64,000 nt of DNA from Toxonevra muliebris (taxonomy: Eukaryota; Arthropoda; Insecta; Diptera; Pallopteridae). The stretch is taken from NCBI GenBank assembly GCA_963691655.1, contig OY829329.1:53271408-53335407 (forward strand). The letters run 5' to 3'. The stretch's first letter is position 1. Each line of letters opens with the position of its first letter. A program made the position numbers and the translations under genes. The notes beneath the pieces are model-generated. The model ran no database searches, was not told the origin of the DNA, and saw nothing but the letters and a program-made list of their open reading frames with translations. Positions 1 to 11,759 of the stretch are shown one piece after another.

Positions 1-1555
1 TGAAATGTTGTTAGGTTGGAGTATTTGCTAGAGTCCTACTGTGGTGAAGTTATGTAATTGTTCGCAGCTCATAAAATTTTGGTTGCATATCAGGGGAGTG
101 AATAACACATGAGCATTCCATCTTTTTCATACTGGCAAAAAGGAAAAAGTGACAGAAGACGAAAAATAATATACGTTGGCAGTAAACGTAATTACGATGA
201 ATTTTTAATTTCTTGATGTGGAATTCTTTGGGTGAAGGGCTCAATGATGCTCGCGTGCTCCCTTTATTTAAAAAAAAAATGTTATCGAAGACAATCGCTG
301 TTTTTTTCTTACAGTTGATTAAGATAAAATATGGCTCAAACACTAACCAACTCTCTTCTTCACAACTTTTCATTTAAATTATTTTGTTATCAAAGCAAAG
401 CATGGAAATTTTTTATTTTTTTTTTTTGAATATGCAAAAAATTGTTTTATTTTTTTTATTTCAAAGACAAATTTGAGAAGAAATTGAAATTGCAGCCAAG
501 TTTTGCAAAAACATAGCGTAAAGTTTTTAATTTTATCCAAAAATCTAACTACTTTTCACTTTGGTTTAATCATTTTTTTTGTTTGTTATCTGATATGGAG
601 ATTACAAAAATCCGGCTAGTTATTATTTTAAGTTATACCTCGTATGAATACTTTTAAAGAGGTTTGTATAAAAAAATTCCTAAAACAAGAGGTTAAAGAG
701 GAGATGGAGGTAAAGTAACAAAAAATTTTAAGTTTTCTACTCATGTTCTGATTTGGCTTGAACAACGTTGCTTACACCTCTGACTTACACTTTCTACACG
801 CACCCGATGAGATATCAAAGTTTGAGTAAGGGAAATGACTTCTATTTATTAAAATTAAATCTCGTGAAATGTATGTAAGTAAATAGTAATCACACAATAA
901 CATACCAACTCATAATAGGAAAGCGGTTTCAGAAAACGAACACTAGACTTTTCTTTATCTAACACCATTTCCGTTTAGTAAACTAGTAAACATGGTAACG
1001 TATGCTGGTCTATAAACTTTGTCTTCAATATACACTCAATCTCTATGGAATACATGCATCTGACAAATAGAAAATAGGGCACCTTATAGTTAAAAAAAAA
1101 GAACTCATAAAAAGGTGCCACTACTTACAACAGCAAAAACAATAACATTTTATTATTTTAAATAAGCGCAAATATTTTTCTCTGTAGCGTACATAATATA
1201 AAAGGATGTGCTATATCCTTCTTCATAATTGCGTGAGCCTGTATAAAATATAAATAAAAATGTGCTCCACCATTTTTTCATATGCAATTGCGTGAATCTC
1301 TTTCAAAATTAATAATTATGCATGTATTAAAATAAAATAAAAATAAAGGTGCATATTCACAATTCTAATAACGCTCCTAAGTATTTACATGACATGACAT
1401 GATAGAAAAGTTGTTCTCATTTGTGGTGAAAACAATTAATGGTTAACTCCTTAAAGTATGGATAAAGTTTTTTGGATATTTTTGAGAGAACGATTCCACT
1501 ACCTTCGGTTATTCGTTTAAAAACAGAAAATACATACAGTGGCAGCATACTTCTA
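1..1555. other. AT-rich stretch without a recognisable gene
   Basis: I see no coding segment, RNA gene or clear mobile element here. The sequence is AT-rich with T and A runs, for example around 410-430. The short open frame on the minus strand near the start has an AT-driven composition and no motif. Confidence 0.5.
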
Positions 1556-2546
1556 AAGGGTTTTCCATAAGGGACAAAATTTCGTAGCTATATATGAACG
1601 CACCTTTAAACGTTTTTAATAAACTGTCAATGTCAAAAGGTTAGTTAAAGTCAACATTTTCATCATGGTTAAGTTCACGAACCAGCAACATTTGGAAATT
1701 ATTAAAAATTACTACCAAAATTCGGAGTCAGTGCTCGTCACTTTAAGAACGCTTACTCTAATTTTCGGTCGTAATACCGTCATGTTACCGTCAATGGAGA
1801 GCGCTATCGTGTAATGTTCGAAAATTATTTGTAGCCAGAATTGGATGAACTTGACATCAACGATATGTGGTTTCAACAAGACGGTGCCACTAGCCACACA
1901 GCACGCGTTACAATTGATTTATTGAAAGGCAAATTCGGTGAACTTATTATCTCGAGAAATGGTCCGGTGGAATGGCCGCCTCGTTCCTGCGATCTGACGC
2001 CATTGGATTTCTTTTTATGGGGCTATATCAAGTCATTGGTCTATGCCAACAAGCCAGCAACTTTAGACGAGCTCACAGACAATATCGTCAAATGTTTTTA
2101 GCTTAATCCTTATTAATTAGCTTCTATAATTCGAATGACATAATAAATTAAATTCTTGATGATACAGTTAAAACCTATACTAATGTGTGAATCAATCTGT
2201 TAACTTTTTAATTTTTGCCAGTGTGCGTAGAGCACCATGCACTGCATAAACTGACTTCATCTCAGAAATTATAAAAATGGACTTAGTGAATTCTGCCAGA
2301 ACGACGACGATATCAAACGCGAAATTGCCAACGTTCCGGTTGAAATGTGTGCGAGAGTGGTGGAAAATTGGGTCCAAAGAATCGATCGCTGTAAACGGGC
2401 TCGTGTTGGTCATATGACCGAAATCGAATTTCATTCATAAAATGTAATGCTTGCATTACACCCACAATAAATTTGAACTCAATATCTCAAAAAATTCTGT
2501 GTTTTATTAATAGATAAAATTGTTATGTCTTTAATGGAAAACCCTT
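1556..2546 (+). mobile_element. Deleted mariner-like transposon, rosa (DD41D) type
   Basis: The element is bounded by a perfect 13-bp inverted terminal repeat, AAGGGTTTTCCAT at 1556-1568 and its complement at 2534-2546. A TA dinucleotide flanks each end (1554-1555 and 2547-2548), as expected for Tc1/mariner insertion. At 991 bp it is shorter than the roughly 1.3 kb usual for mariners. Inside are a transposase start, the catalytic second half and the C-terminal end, so it is an internally deleted, non-autonomous copy. Known for the family: a single-ORF transposase that cuts and pastes at TA. Confidence 0.88.
1665..2440 (+). pseudogene. Mariner-like transposase relic
   Basis: The start at 1665 begins MVKFTNQQHLEIIKNYYQNS, an N-terminal DUF4817-type helix-turn-helix. 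After about 35 codons the frame jumps to VNGERYRVMFENYL and then, after an in-frame TAG near 1834, to the catalytic segment at 1841-2101 with WFQQDGATSHTA and WPPRSCDLTPLDFFLWG. The two visible catalytic aspartates are 41 residues apart, the DD41D spacing. The first aspartate is lost in the deletion. The C-terminus resumes at about 2294 with VENWVQRIDRCKRARVGH and ends EIEFHS before a stop at 2438-2440. About 190 bp at 2100-2290 separate the parts and look inserted or rearranged. It cannot encode an active enzyme. Confidence 0.85.
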
Positions 2547-2548
2547 TA

Positions 2549-3001
2549 TATACGAGTACGACAAGGTTGGACACGACTTACAATTAGAATGGATTTTTAC
2601 TCTTAATTCATTCTTAACTTTGAACCTGTGTTCTCCAACTACTTCTTTTTGGATTCTTAAAAAGGCTAGATGGAGTTCAGACGTTTCTATTAGAGTATTC
2701 ATATTGTTCTTGAGCTACTTTTCCGCCAACTTCAACGAATGTTTGGAGTCATTATTCTGCGTGAAATTTATTAATGGGATATTGAAGCATCACTGAATCG
2801 AGGACTTCCACATAGTCTACTGAATGATATGTTGAGTCAACACTAGCTGAGTAAAAGTTAACCCATACCAGTATCGATCTTCTTTCATACTCAATGGCAA
2901 TAGAAAACTGTGTTTTGAGGTAGTCTTTTATATATTTTTTCATCAGAGTTATACAGATTTATTTTCGTTTTGCTTGATTAAAGTATAGCTCCACTACTGA
3001 A
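2549..3001. other. No gene seen
   Basis: AT-rich unique-looking sequence. Only short open frames without motifs; nothing is supported. Confidence 0.4.
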
Positions 3002-4319
3002 TAGTGATGTGCACTTCGACACATATGGGCAATAAACACATATGAGCTGATGCTATACTCATTAGGGCTAGACGAGGGGTAACACTGTGCTAAGGGGAAG
3101 AGTAACTAGTATGAGAGAACAAATGTGATTCCTTTGTGTATGTATATGAATATGAATTTATTGATTTCTTCGTCCCTGTAGAGAGTGTGAACGTGAAGGC
3201 ATAAGAAAACTTCGTACTTAGCTATACTGTAATTGCGTTACCAGGAAAAGAAAGAATTTTTCAATTACCTTTGTATTTTTTAACTTTTTAATTATATTAT
3301 TGAATGCATATGTAATTTTCCTGCGTGGTTGTTACTTTGAGAGATCAAAAAAAGAGAAGCAGCAAACGCACTGCTGCGTGCTGATCAGAGATGCCAACTC
3401 TATATTTTAGATCAAATTAATAATTAACACAAAAAGTAAGGAATATTTTTGTTTACGATTACAACTTTTATGCATGTATGTAATGTATGCAAATACTTTT
3501 AACAAAAATGAAAGAATAATCAAAATTAAAAGGTTTTACACAAAAAATATATACTTTTCATATCTACAAATTGACAAAAAATTAAAATTTTCAGTCGCCC
3601 ACTAAAACGATCTCACTCCCCAATTCTCTACAACTAACTAATATTGAAGTCGATTCCCAACAATTCGAGGAATTCCTTATAAGTTGGCATTCCTACTGCC
3701 AATACTCACATTTCTTCGGCGTTCTGGCAGTAACCAGGGCGCTCTCAGTTATATTCACTTACTCTCTACATTAGTGTGGCCAAGTTAACAATTTATAGTT
3801 ATTCGAGCTATTTTTGTTTTTTTAATTGATTTTTTCTATCTCACAAGATATGTTTTATAAATTGAAATCTGATTTACTTTTGGTAATGGTAATATAAATG
3901 TGTAAATCGGACATATTTTGGTCGCTAAATTTAAAAGAAGAATGCGGGTTATTTTAATATAACCTGGTCAGTCAGCTTCACAATTGGTTAGGCCAGTGGC
4001 AGTTGCAATTGGCTAAATGGGGCTATTTCCCACTCCCCCCGCCCCTCCGATATAAAAATTCTAAATATATGGAAAATTTTTAATATTGATGTCCCCCCAG
4101 AAAATTTTTGTTGTATCCGCCACTGGTGTACTCTCTTCCTTATGTTAGTTTTTTGCACATATACATGCACATTTATGTGTGCTTTTGGCAAAACAACAGC
4201 AATAATGTGTATGTGTACATACAACAAAACCACCACCGCTCGTCTTTAAATTTACACCCCGCTTCTAGCACCTTCTTACACACGACGTCGGCAGAGGGCA
4301 ACTGAAGTGCACATCCCTA
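3002..4319. repeat. Possible hAT-like element bounded by short inverted ends
   Basis: GATGTGCACTTC near 3005-3018 recurs as its reverse complement at about 4304-4317, in ends reading TAGTGATGTGCACTTC and TAGGGATGTGCACTTC. Such TAGNGATG ends are seen in some hAT elements. The 8 bases on the two sides do not match, so the boundaries are tentative. No transposase is visible. The short element at 3994-4125 lies inside it. Confidence 0.35.
3994..4125. mobile_element. Short hAT-like MITE, tentative
   Basis: A segment of about 132 bp has inverted ends CAGTGGC at 3994 and its complement at 4125. An inner C-run/G-rich tract is close to the typical hAT end pattern CAGTGGCGGA. The flanking 8-mers match at only 4 of 8 positions, so the call rests on the terminal motif alone. 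Confidence 0.35.
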
Positions 4320-4831
4320 GTTTAAAATAACTGCACACTTCTAAGTGGTTCAAAATTCGACTTTGTAGAGAGCGGAGTCAATGTTCTGAGCGACTAACAA
4401 AAAATTATTTCAAAAGAGTTGGTATTTGCACATTGGGAAAGAGAAAGAATATCCTACGTCATGTTTTCAATTGACCAATCACAATCGTTTGGTTTCCATT
4501 GAGAGAGAGAGAGAATGAAATACACTAAATGAAAAGCATAGAAGAGAAATCAACTCTTAAAACTACTATAAATTCTAAAAAATGTGGACTATTATCTCTT
4601 ATGGGAAAGGACCTTATCATTAAAACCTCCCACGTTCCCCTTGAATTCACTTGTGGGTAATATAAGCAGATGGGAAAAAATATGTGATTTTTTAATAAGC
4701 GTTCAAGTGTCTATTAAATGATAAAGTAAATAATGCCAAGGTAAAAGGGCATTAGTAATCTCATTTATAACAAAAAAATAAATAATGAAGAACATAAAAA
4801 AATTTAAAAAAAAAATCAAAAAATTTAATCA
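4320..4831. other. No gene seen
   Basis: AT-rich sequence with a short GA run at about 4500-4512. It leads into the tRNA on the minus strand, whose downstream T-runs (read on the minus strand) lie at 4800-4826. Confidence 0.45.
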
Positions 4832-4904
4832 TGTTTCCGCCCGGGATCGAACCGGGGGCCTTCCGCGTGTTAGGCGGATGTGATAACCACTACACCACGG
4901 AAAC
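4832..4904 (-). tRNA. tRNA-Val-AAC: tRNA-Val (anticodon AAC)
   Basis: A 73-nt cloverleaf fits exactly. The acceptor stem GTTTCCG pairs with CGGAAAC, with discriminator A. The anticodon arm is TCCGC-CTAACAC-GCGGA, giving AAC. The T arm is CCGGG-TTCGATC-CCGGG. The A box starts TGGTGTAGTGG and the B box is GGTTCGATCCC. No intron. Read on the minus strand, T-runs soon after the 3' end can terminate RNA polymerase III. It forms an inverted pair with the identical gene at 5054-5126. Confidence 0.97.
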
Positions 4905-5053
4905 ACATATCAGTAGTATGTCAAATGACTGTTATAAATTGTTTGAGATGAAATTTCTCGTGAGGTGAACTTTTATTATAACAATGTTGAATATTCACCT
5001 ATAATGAAAGGTGAAATTGTGAAAACTGTGTTTTAGCCATGGAAATAATATAT

Positions 5054-5126
5054 GTTTCCGTGGTGTAGTGGTTATCACATCCGCCTAACACGCGGAAGGC
5101 CCCCGGTTCGATCCCGGGCGGAAACA
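5054..5126 (+). tRNA. tRNA-Val-AAC: tRNA-Val (anticodon AAC)
   Basis: Identical over 73 nt to the minus-strand copy at 4832-4904, with the same cloverleaf, A and B boxes and AAC anticodon. A TTTTT run at 5127 is an immediate Pol III terminator. The two genes are transcribed away from each other with 149 bp between their 5' ends, so both upstream regions lie in this spacer. Confidence 0.97.
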
Positions 5127-7220
5127 TTTTTAAATTTTTTGCAATCTTTTTTTTACTAACCTTTTGGGGTTTGACTTTTTATATATTTCTTACAACTTTG
5201 AAAATTCATCAAAAATACATCTATTAAGTTTTTACTAAAATAATCATTGTTTAATATTTTTAAATACTTATATTGGTTTTAAAATTGTATTTGCATAATC
5301 GAAAATCAAAAGGTTAACATGGTTAAAAATCTAGATAAACCAACAAACCTATTTTGGAAATAATTATATATAATTTTATATAGATAGAAGAATAAACTAT
5401 TAGTGGAAATTATAATTTCATAGCTTGCCTTATATTTATCACAGACTAGTAGAGATAATCTAAATTTTTTGATAAAAACATATGAAAAATACATAAATTT
5501 CAAACTTATAAAAACTTCTCCTCATGTGGAAAGAAAATCACTAATTGTCCCAGCAGAATAAGGTCTTAAACATATGGCTCAAAGAACCACACCAACGTTA
5601 TACATAGGTATATTCACAAGTTAGCAACAATAGTTATTCTTAGTTTTTTTTTCTTTTTTTTTTATAAGACAGAGAAGTAAAACCTTTCCATTTCAAATAC
5701 AGAAATTTCTTTTATTTATTTTTCTTCCTTTCAATATTTGGTATTAAGTTTCATTTTATTTTTAGACATCAAAGTAGCACATAACATACTACAAACTCTT
5801 GTACATAAATATTTTAAATCAATATGTGCATAAACTTTTGTCATATTTACTATAGTAGACACATGAGTAATCTGTATGTCATACACAAGCATTTGACCCT
5901 AAAGCCGATTATGCCTAAAATTTAACCATTAGAAGGGCCAGAGCAAAGCTTTGAGAATAAGAAAATTTAAACAAATATAAAAAGCATGTGGTAGCAAATA
6001 TTTAACATACACTTTATAATGTTACATAAAGCGCATTTAAAATAGAAAGTATTAAATAAAAACTACCAAATTCTTTAATAAGCTTTGAAGTTTTCCAAAT
6101 TTTAGTTTCAGGTTTGGTTCAGTGTTTATGGTATAGCAGGCAATTTCTCACTACTCTTATTAATCAAATCTTCTTCGCAAGAAGTAATCAGTTATTAAAC
6201 GCATACATGCTGTGCATTTACTTCTTCACCTCCTTCCTTTCTTGATTTCAAATAAACATTTGTAAAATTTTAATTTTGCATAAAGTTGCTTTTTGGGCAC
6301 ACCCACTAACAAAAATATTTACTTATTTCAACTCCCTATTTTCCCTTTTGAAAATGTCTTAAGTCTTTAATTTTAATCAAACTCTAACGCAGCTGCATTC
6401 TGTGTTTCGTTTGTTTTATGATGATTTTTTTTTTCTTTGGCTCTGATGTGGCATCAAGTTAAAAAGTAAAGTTACTTAAAAGGGGTTAGTTTAAAAAGTG
6501 AACCACGTTTTGCCTTCACGCGCTATAACGAATGACAAAATGTAAAACTTATACACGCTTCGTGTTGTGCTGCTGAAATGCTGCTGAAATATTATTTTAA
6601 TCCTTTTTTCTCTAGAGCTGCACTGCACCAGCATAATACCATCAAGTCACATATTAACTAATACAGTAATGGACATAGAAATGACACCACGTGAGATTTA
6701 TAGTACTTAAAGTTCAAAACATTACCATTAGCATTCGAAGGTAAGTCTGACGAAAGGAACAAAGTGTGATAATAAAACTATTTTATAATAGTTTCTTGGT
6801 TTTTCTTTAGTTTCTGGCGACAAGCTGATGATTGAGCTCATAAATCATCGGTAATTATTCTCTAGTTTATCTTTCTAGAAGTAGGTACTAAATTTATAGA
6901 ACACAGTATATTTATTCATTTATATTGAGATTTGTCCTTTCAGATAATTACTAGAATCTATAAAAAATTCAGTTTATTTATGGTTTTTTAATAACTACAT
7001 TGAAACATTGTTCTTCAGGACAATCTTCCTCGGTTTAAACTCAATATGTTAAATAAAAGATAAATAAAAGTATGCTCTAATAAATACAAATTAAACTTCT
7101 GAATCGACGGTTTACACAGCTTTCTTGTCAAGACTGGGTGGTTTCCAAAGGATTCAGTCTGGATCCGCAGGAAACCGAACAGATAGGGAAGGTCACCAAA
7201 TATAAAATGAAGGGCAACAT
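5127..7220. other. No gene seen
   Basis: About 2.1 kb of AT-rich DNA with T-runs and short open frames without motifs. The stretch at 7100-7200 is less AT-rich and directly precedes the CCTAA tract. It may be the end of an unrecognised repeat, but no protein motif is evident. Confidence 0.4.
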
Positions 7221-7315
7221 AACCTAACCTAACCTATCCTAACCTAACCTAACCTAACCTAACCTAACCTAACCTAATTTAACCTAACCTAACTTAACCT
7301 AACCTAATCTAACCT
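7221..7315. repeat. Interstitial (CCTAA)n / (TTAGG)n tract
   Basis: Nineteen tandem 5-bp units of AACCT cover 95 bp, with a handful of single-base variants (for example TATCCT, AATTT, ACTTA, AATCT). Read on the minus strand this is (TTAGG)n, the ancestral arthropod telomere motif. Flies are known to have lost TTAGG telomeres, and this tract lies between ordinary sequences, so it is interstitial and not a chromosome end. Confidence 0.93.
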
Positions 7316-8309
7316 CTGAAAGCGTGAAAATCGAGATAAGCCGTCGAAGAAAATTTTTTTAATTCAAAACTGTGTAATAAGAATGAATGGGAAGGTATAG
7401 AGTATAATCACACATTCAACACGATCAACCGGTATACAGATCGGTCCAGAATAGATTATGGAACTGAGGAAAGAGCAGTTCGACCAAATATCAAATATTT
7501 TGAGTGCATGGGGCAATATCCTAGCATTTTTCAGGCAGAGATTCAAACAACCGATAAATGTATGTAATTTAATCTAAACGGGAAATATAAAAGACCTGAC
7601 AAAGTCTTTATGTCTTGTGATCGTTTAAGATTACCTATAAATTAGAGTTAGCAAGCTCAATCAACAAGGGCATGTGGTCAAGGCAAGGACATGAAATCTT
7701 TTGTTTGGAATAGGACATTGCGTAATTGGGGGGTAGTTTTAGGGTACCGAGACGTACTTACTTTAAAAAAATTCTGAAATTAGTACGCAAATCTACTGAT
7801 TTTCAGATTATCATTTTTTTTTTCAAACCTATATCTTAAAAATCTTAAATTCGCTTACAAACACATCTTAATAAAATTTTCAATTAAAAATTGGTTTTTT
7901 TATAAACTTATAAGTTCCCAAAGGTAGAAAAAATTTGAAAGTTTTCGTTTCTTCACTGCAGCACAGCCACTTAAAGAACTTGCAGTTTAATCTTTAGAAA
8001 AAAGCAAAAAAGTAGAGAATTTCGGATTTGAATTTTTGCTCCTTCAATAAGGTTTTTAACTCATGAGCAGTATGAGATATTTATCGGGAAGGAAATATAT
8101 ATTTATATTTTCAAAAACCCCCTCTTTCCCCTCTTAGTTTTTAGAAGTATGGACTTATCGAATACAACAGAATGCGTAGTTTTCCAGATATTTAAATTTC
8201 TACTCATTACATCGGATTCAAAATTTTTAATTTAAAATCTCAAAATTCAACTAAATTTCATATTTATTGAAACTGTTTTGGAACATAAATGTTCGGTTGA
8301 CTGTAACTG
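7316..8309. other. No gene seen
   Basis: AT-rich DNA with T-runs near 7806-7820. No motif, RNA gene or terminal repeat was recognised. Confidence 0.4.
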
Positions 8310-8537
8310 TTATTTTGAGTGGCTGGTAAAAACTGAAACGTGACAGTCCACATTGGTTGGAGGATTGAATTGAATAGTTTCATTTTGGTACGAATTTTGA
8401 GATGAACCCTTTATTCTATGAAGGCTATCGAAAGCCTGCTTTGCTTTTCTGATGCGATTGTTTATGCATTTGCTTAATCCGGTGAACTCCAAAATTATGA
8501 ATCTTACCAGATATGAACCTACTATTTGCATGTCCAC
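8310..8537 (-). pseudogene. LINE reverse-transcriptase fragment (thumb region)
   Basis: The minus-strand frame contains CINNRIRKAKQAFDSLHRI followed by SSQNSYQNETI and NVDCHVSVF. This matches the pattern seen just after the catalytic core in many animal non-LTR reverse transcriptases (KARQAF..L...W.SSQIS..TK..IF..NVKSVLLYG). No catalytic YADD box or neighbouring domain is preserved, so only about 70 codons remain. The clade cannot be settled. It could be a coincidental resemblance, but the order of conserved positions argues against that. Confidence 0.55.
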
Positions 8538-10738
8538 AACTGTATGAATACAGCATTTCCATATCTACAGTTTAACTATTCACTCAAATTTCAATGTCAA
8601 CTCTTTGCAGTGTCGCACTTTTTGGCACTGGCACTCGCATATTGCGTTGCGTGTTAAACTTTTTACACCCTCATTTTCGAAAATGTTTGACGCCAGGAAG
8701 AAGGAGTGTAAATAAGGACGAGTTTACAATGTGTTTGCAAACATTATTGTCATCAGCTGCTTAAGGGTTAACCCCTCCTTCATCCTTTCTATACATCAAA
8801 AAGTAGGTATGTATTAATATTTACTTTTGGCTTGTTATGCAAGTGTACGTAGTAAGCTGGAGAGTGGGCGGGAGGAGAGTATGAATTTCTTTGAGTATGA
8901 GTTTGATTGTTTGTTTATTTTACTTAAATTTAAATGAGTTAACTTTGAAGTTTTAAAACTGATATTGACACATTGTATGGAAGGTTATTAGCAGAAAAAA
9001 AAACTACTTACTATTTGCATATGGTATGTGTCATTTAATATATAGTAGAAATGTAATAAGTCAGGGTAGTAATAAGAAGACGGTAGTAATTTGACATTCT
9101 TGTGATTTCTTTGCAATTTGTATTTTAGTAAGGATTAATACAAATTAAAAATGTTTAACATATGCTACTCTCATGGCAATAATGCTTTAAAGAGATTTTA
9201 AACCAGCTGGTTTAGGGAACTCACATGCCTTCTGATCTAAGCCAGGTGGATAGTATACAGAAGGCTGTTTTGAGCATTAACAAAAAGAGCTAAACTTAAT
9301 TTTGTAAATTCGGTTGCATAAAAAATTGTATGAAAATCTTTTTTTCATTCTAGATGGCTTTGACAACTTTCTGGTACATTAACATAACATTAATAAATAT
9401 ATAGCAAAAAACGTATAAGTTGGAGAATAGTTTCAAAAATATACTTGAATTGACATCTAGTTTTAATTTAATTTACAAAATTGGTATGAGAAATAGTAGA
9501 AAAATCTTTTCATATTAGTTGAGAAAAATCTCAAGTCTTTTTAAAAGAGTATTACAATAAAACAAAAATGAAAAGAAAAACAATAACAGTAGAAGACGCC
9601 ACCACGCTTCAATGGCACCTGAACACGTTTTGCTATTTGAACTCTTTTATATATCTACACGACGGTAACGCTAGAGATAGAACAAGAATATAATAGCTTA
9701 CAAGGATGTTAAAGTATACAAGGATACAAATACATACTACATAAAAATTCTAAGGTACCATCTACAAGAAAAGCTACAACAAAACAACCACATGAAGATG
9801 GCGATGATGATGTCATTTTCATGAAAATATCATATTTTCTGCATTTTTCTTTTTGTTAGAAAAAAATTGTTTTTTTTTTTTTTTTTTCTATTTATGTATT
9901 TTGTTATTTTTCAGGGAAAAATTCTTTTTTTCTTTCTATTTTCGCAGTAGCTATTACAAATATAAACAAACCCACACACACGAAAATATCATAGGTATCA
10001 CTAGCGGATCTAAGGGGAGAGGATGAGGTTTTGAAGATAAAGGGATGCACTGCTCAAATATCTCTGCCATTGCGATCGTTTCTTGAATTAAACGACTTTC
10101 TAAAAGAATGAAAAACGTAAAAACTTTTCGAACTTGCAATCTCAGAATCCGATAGTGTTATGTACACACGGGAATACCAAATAACTCGGTCACGAGTGAG
10201 CGATTAAACCTCATTTTCTCTCAACAAAATTAAAAGCAAGTTGCTACTGATCATAAAGAATATTTCCAAGACAAAAAAGTGCATGTATACCTATGGTTCT
10301 GTGAGTCAAAACGAATTTCCAGTACTCGGTTACCTGGTACTGGCAGTACAACAACTTCAGTCGTTTGATTACGATGTCCGTTCTACTTGACGGTTTTTCT
10401 TGGTTCTCTATAAAACAACCCCCAAAAATTCACAGGTTTTCCTTTCTGCCAGCTGATCTGCGTGTTCAGGTTTTGATTGCTTCTATGCTGATAATATCGT
10501 GTGCTTTATGCAGAACGTGACCGATTCAACTTTATTTTGTTTTTCATATTTATAACAGGACTAGGGTTTAATACGTTCTCGCCCATTAAATGGAATTGTA
10601 GATGGTCAGAATTTCCGCCATAATTCGAGGAGACACGAGTTACCTATATTTCCAAGCGCGATTTCAGTGCAAATAAGTAGTACTTAAGTTTTGTCGATAT
10701 TGAGCATAAGCGATTTAAAACAGACAGAGCATGGTGGC
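8538..10738. other. No gene seen
   Basis: About 2.2 kb of AT-rich DNA. A T-run of about 18 bases lies at 9870-9888. No coding or RNA feature is supported. Confidence 0.4.
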
Positions 10739-11633
10739 CAGGGCCGTAGCCAGGATTTTTTTGACATTGACGTGCCATTACTGATGATGAGCCCGACCTC
10801 AAAACAATTACCAAAAATACTAAAAATAGTCAAAGGCTAATTTTTTTTCAAATGATTATCAATGGGAATTCGGGCCATGATAAGGAATCCGAATGAGGTT
10901 GGCTTATATTCCCAAAATTCGTGCAGTTACTGCATTGAAAGAGGTCTTCCGAGTCGGGGTGAGCTGAGCAATAAAGGGTTAAAGAATTAATTACATTTTA
11001 AGATTGTTTCCCAGAACTTTGGTGCTGATCCACTAATACTGCCCCTACATGGGTTTTGCGAATAAAATGATTCCTAGTTTTTGTGAATGAATTTTTTATA
11101 CTGAACACGAATCTGAGTTCAAAAATTTTCCATCACGCCACGTTTTAGAAAAAATGGGATGGAAAACCCTAAAATAGAATTTTTGGCCATTTTTAAAAAT
11201 TGGAGAGCTGAACACTGGCCTGCTACAAACTTTGAAATCCAGAAATTATAGGCTGAACCATGCCCTTCCAAATGAGCCCTAAACCCGAGAAACTGTAAAT
11301 CGAAAACAGTTACTGACATAGAAAAACTATAAATGCAGAATTGCTCAGCATCACCTTCTCTTTTTGTATCCAAAGTCAAACCTCATGTCAAAGAAAACAA
11401 ATCGGATCTGGTCGCATAGTGTAACTAAGATTTCAAGTTTATTTTTTTATATTTGACTTTTTAGAAAGAAACCGATCGAAGTAAAAAATATTTAAAAACT
11501 GTTCAATAGATTTTATTTTGACTTTTTTTTCATCCACTGGCAATTAATATCAAAAAATAGAAGAAAGTTTCCACATTTCGGGGGGGGGGAGGGGGTCAGA
11601 ACCCCCAAAACCTCCCCCGTAAATACGGCCTTG
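10739..11633. mobile_element. hAT-like non-autonomous element, family 1 copy A
   Basis: The ends are CAGGGCCGTA at 10739 and the complement of CAAGGCCGTA ending at 11633, a 10-bp imperfect terminal repeat. An exact 8-bp target duplication, ATGGTGGC, lies at 10731-10738 and 11634-11641. CA...TG ends and 8-bp duplications are typical of hAT transposons. A subterminal G-run (11580-11595) and C-runs (11602-11618) can pair as a hairpin. The interior aligns by eye with the copies at 23700 and 46638. No transposase is visible, so mobilisation in trans by an autonomous relative is inferred. Confidence 0.88.
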
Positions 11634-11759
11634 ATGGTGGCTGTCTGAGTCACAGAGGCTGGCGGATGCCCTCATAAAAAAATTCTTTAAGAAGGTTCAT
11701 CTTTCAATTGCCAAATAGCCAAGTCTAGGAGCGAAAAAAATTGATGTAAAAAAAAAACA

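Noticed and set aside
7221..7315. A true telomere end
   Set aside because: Ordinary sequence continues on both sides and the tract is only 95 bp.
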